Notes under the pieces: model-generated
Seen by the model: the letters and a program-made list of their open reading frames with translations, nothing else
Told to the model about the DNA's origin: nothing
Databases searched by the model: none
Origin: Kocuria sp.
GTDB taxonomy: Bacteria > Actinomycetota > Actinomycetes > Actinomycetales > Micrococcaceae
DNA: 64,000 bases
Reading direction: 5' to 3'
Assembly (NCBI RefSeq): GCF_030538595.1
Contig: NZ_JAUNTS010000005.1
Span: 62,001-126,000 of the forward strand
Made by a program: the position numbers and the translations under genes
Part shown: piece after piece, positions 62,275 through 64,000 of the stretch
How positions within the stretch are numbered: the stretch's first letter is position 1
Layout: every line of letters begins with the position of its first letter

Positions 62275-63918
62275 ATGACAACACACTATTCAAGGCGCCG
62301 TTTCCTCACGAGCACGCTGGGCGCAGTGGTGGTGGGCAGCACTGTGTCCACCGGATGCGCTCGGGCCAATACGGAGCCCGCAATACAAAGTTCCCAGCCC
62401 GTGGCACCTGCTCAGTATGTTTTTGCCAACGCAGCCACAGCACCCACCCTGGATCCATCACTCACGGACAATTTGGAAACACACCGCATTGCGCGGCAAA
62501 TCCTGGACGGGTTGGTTGCCCCCGACCCCATGACTGGTGATCCGGTACCGGCCCTGGCCACGGCCTGGCGCGCAAGTGAAGACGGGCTCAGTTGGGACTT
62601 TGCACTGCGTGAAGGCGTGGTTTTCCACGACGGCTCAGCACTTGACGCCGAAGCCGTGGTGGAAAATTTCAACCGGTGGGCTGCAGCTTCCGTGCGAGAT
62701 GCCGGCACCGGACGGCACAGCCTTTTTGACGCCGTCTTCCGCAGGGGCGCACCCAACGGTTCCACCTATCAGCGGTGTGAAGCCGTGGACCAGAACACCG
62801 TGCGCATTCTGCTCACCAGACCGTACCCTGCGCTGCCCAAGGTCTTGACGCATCCGGCTTTCGGTATGGCCGCGCCTTCTTCCATAGCCAATGACTCCGT
62901 GGGCACAGCGCCCGTGGGCACGGGCCCTTTCACAGTTGGCCAGGGGTTGGATTCCGGCTCCGGTCAGCGGCCCGGTGAGTCCGTGATTCTCAATGCCTCC
63001 GAAACGTACTGGGGTGATTTGGGCCCCGTGGGAGTTCTGGAGTTTGTTGCCATCCCGGACACGGAACTGCGCTACGTTGCCCTGCGCAACGAGCAGGTGG
63101 ACGGCTACGACCTGGTGGGGCTCAGTGCTTTTGCCCCGCTTGCCAGGGAAGGGGTCCAGGTCCTGCAACGTGACCCCTATTCCGTTGCTTACTTGGGGCT
63201 TTACAGCGCCAGCGGCGCCTTCGCGGACATCAACGTCCGTCACGCCCTGATGTCAGCTGTGGACCGTCAGGCCATTGTGCGCGATCACTACCCCGAAGGC
63301 ACCAGTGTGGCGCAGGCCTTTCTGCCGGCCCGTTTCAATGTCCCCAACACGGACGTTGGTTTTCCCGGCTACAACCCCGCGGAAGCACGGGATTTGCTCG
63401 GCAGTTCTCAGTACGACGGCGCCCCGCTGCGGTTCTTGTATCCCACGGGGGCTTCCCGGTCCTGGGCTCTGGAGCCAGAACGCCTCTACGCCGATCTCTC
63501 CGCCATGCTGACCCGAGCCGGATTCGAGATTGTCCCCGTTCCCGTGCCGTGGAGTGTGTATGACGAAACTCTGCGCACGCGCTCGCGCGACCACGATCTG
63601 TTCCTCTCCGGAATCACGGGCGGTTTCCGCGACCCTGACTACTTCACGGCAACGCTGTTCAGCGCGTTGACCCCTGAACTGGGCTCCGATTCCAAAGTTC
63701 TGCGCGACCTGGTTGATCAGGCCTCCCAGAGCGCCGACGGCGAGCAACGCCAGGATCTGTACCGGCAGGTCAACACTCGGGTGATTCAGGAGAAGGTGGC
63801 CCTTCCACTGGCATTTGCCACAACTGGCGTGGCCGTGGATGCCCGAACGGCAGCCTTCCCTTTGAGTTCCACCGGTTTTGAAGAGTTCAACTCCCTGACC
63901 CTCAACGAGGCTCCCTGA
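62275..63918 (+). CDS. ABC transporter substrate-binding lipoprotein, family 5 (peptide/nickel type)
   Basis: A 547-residue secreted binding protein for an Opp/Dpp-type importer. The N-terminus has a twin-arginine-like SRRRFL followed by a hydrophobic stretch and a lipobox-like VSTGC (Cys28), so it is probably a Tat-exported lipoprotein. The SBP_bac_5 domain fills the rest, with TLDPSLTDNLETHRIARQILDGLV, WDFALREGVVFHDGSALDAEAVVENFNRW and FADINVRHALMSAVDRQAIV. ATG 62275 has GAGAGGAGG upstream. A permease gene is expected to follow. The ligand is unknown. Confidence 0.92.
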   Translation: MTTHYSRRRFLTSTLGAVVVGSTVSTGCARANTEPAIQSSQPVAPAQYVFANAATAPTLDPSLTDNLETHRIARQILDGLVAPDPMTGDPVPALATAWRASEDGLSWDFALREGVVFHDGSALDAEAVVENFNRWAAASVRDAGTGRHSLFDAVFRRGAPNGSTYQRCEAVDQNTVRILLTRPYPALPKVLTHPAFGMAAPSSIANDSVGTAPVGTGPFTVGQGLDSGSGQRPGESVILNASETYWGDLGPVGVLEFVAIPDTELRYVALRNEQVDGYDLVGLSAFAPLAREGVQVLQRDPYSVAYLGLYSASGAFADINVRHALMSAVDRQAIVRDHYPEGTSVAQAFLPARFNVPNTDVGFPGYNPAEARDLLGSSQYDGAPLRFLYPTGASRSWALEPERLYADLSAMLTRAGFEIVPVPVPWSVYDETLRTRSRDHDLFLSGITGGFRDPDYFTATLFSALTPELGSDSKVLRDLVDQASQSADGEQRQDLYRQVNTRVIQEKVALPLAFATTGVAVDARTAAFPLSSTGFEEFNSLTLNEAP

Positions 63919-63982
63919 CGCTGCGGATTTCTTGCCCGCAGCGCGTTCGGCGTGCACGGGACAAGGCCGGAGGACTAACCTT

Positions 63983-64000
63983 GTGACATCTATGCGCGCG
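63983..64000 (+). CDS. Start of the next gene (probably ABC permease), cut by window edge
   Basis: GTG 63983 follows GGAGGA by nine bases and opens VTSMRA before the window ends. It lies 64 bases after the substrate-binding protein, where the first permease of a peptide importer normally sits. A small hairpin CGCTGCGG/CCGCAGCG is at 63919-63943. The identity is a guess from context. Confidence 0.4.

Overview
The window is a contiguous, gene-dense stretch of an actinobacterial chromosome with high G+C. The most likely source is the family Micrococcaceae (Micrococcus/Kocuria/Arthrobacter relatives). Three things point there: the actinobacterial order coaD-DUF177-rpmF-rnc-mutM-smc-ftsY-amtB-glnB-ffh; the block recG-DAK2-thiL-DUF3515-ddl-gpsA-plsC-murA-leuD-leuC-IclR regulator; and an oleA-oleBC-oleD set with a fused OleBC, the form known from Micrococcus and Kocuria. 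The genus cannot be fixed from sequence alone. I see no prophage, insertion sequence, CRISPR array or rRNA.

Layout. 1-4.9 kb: a NarL-type two-component pair with a decayed repeat tail on the kinase, an unknown 439-residue protein, a lipoprotein and a Nudix hydrolase. 4.9-10.6 kb: signal recognition particle genes (ffh, ftsY) around a nitrogen cassette (amtB-glnB) preceded by a GlnR-like box. 10.7-12 kb: an MFS exporter. 12-15.8 kb: smc. 16-22.2 kb: the long-chain olefin operon oleA-oleBC-oleD plus an unknown membrane protein, on the strand opposite its housekeeping neighbours. 22.3-25.6 kb: mutM, rnc, rpmF, DUF177 and coaD. 25.6-29 kb: an aminotransferase, UDP-glucose dehydrogenase and rsmD. 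29-38.9 kb: recG, a DAK2 protein, thiL, a DUF3515 lipoprotein, ddl, gpsA, plsC and murA (DNA repair, cofactor, phospholipid and cell-wall precursors). 39-42.2 kb: leuD-leuC with a divergent IclR regulator. 42.2-45.9 kb: two overlapping dynamin-like GTPases. 45.9-53 kb: tRNA-Gln and two tRNA-Glu after gltX, then an FAH-family protein, ilvE, leuB and metG. 53.2-56.2 kb: an AIM24 protein, and a decarboxylating dehydrogenase with its LysR regulator. 56.4-60.3 kb: ilvBNC behind a leader peptide and attenuator. 60.5-64 kb: tRNA-Lys, a MarR regulator, a peroxiredoxin, tRNA-Leu and the start of a peptide-type ABC importer.

How the genes work together. Most branched-chain amino acid synthesis genes lie here in separate units (ilvBNC, leuB, ilvE, leuCD). 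Each unit has its own visible control signal: attenuation at ilvB, a palindrome between leuC and its IclR regulator, and a leaderless promoter at leuB. A recurring feature is a TAnnnT -10 element ending exactly six or seven bases before the start codon (sensor kinase, MFS, coaD, aminotransferase, thiL, DUF3515, IclR, FAH protein, leuB, marR). This implies that many mRNAs here are leaderless, and I used it to choose several starts. The most distinctive accessory content is the olefin operon with its unknown membrane gene, which is bracketed by two related hairpin repeats.
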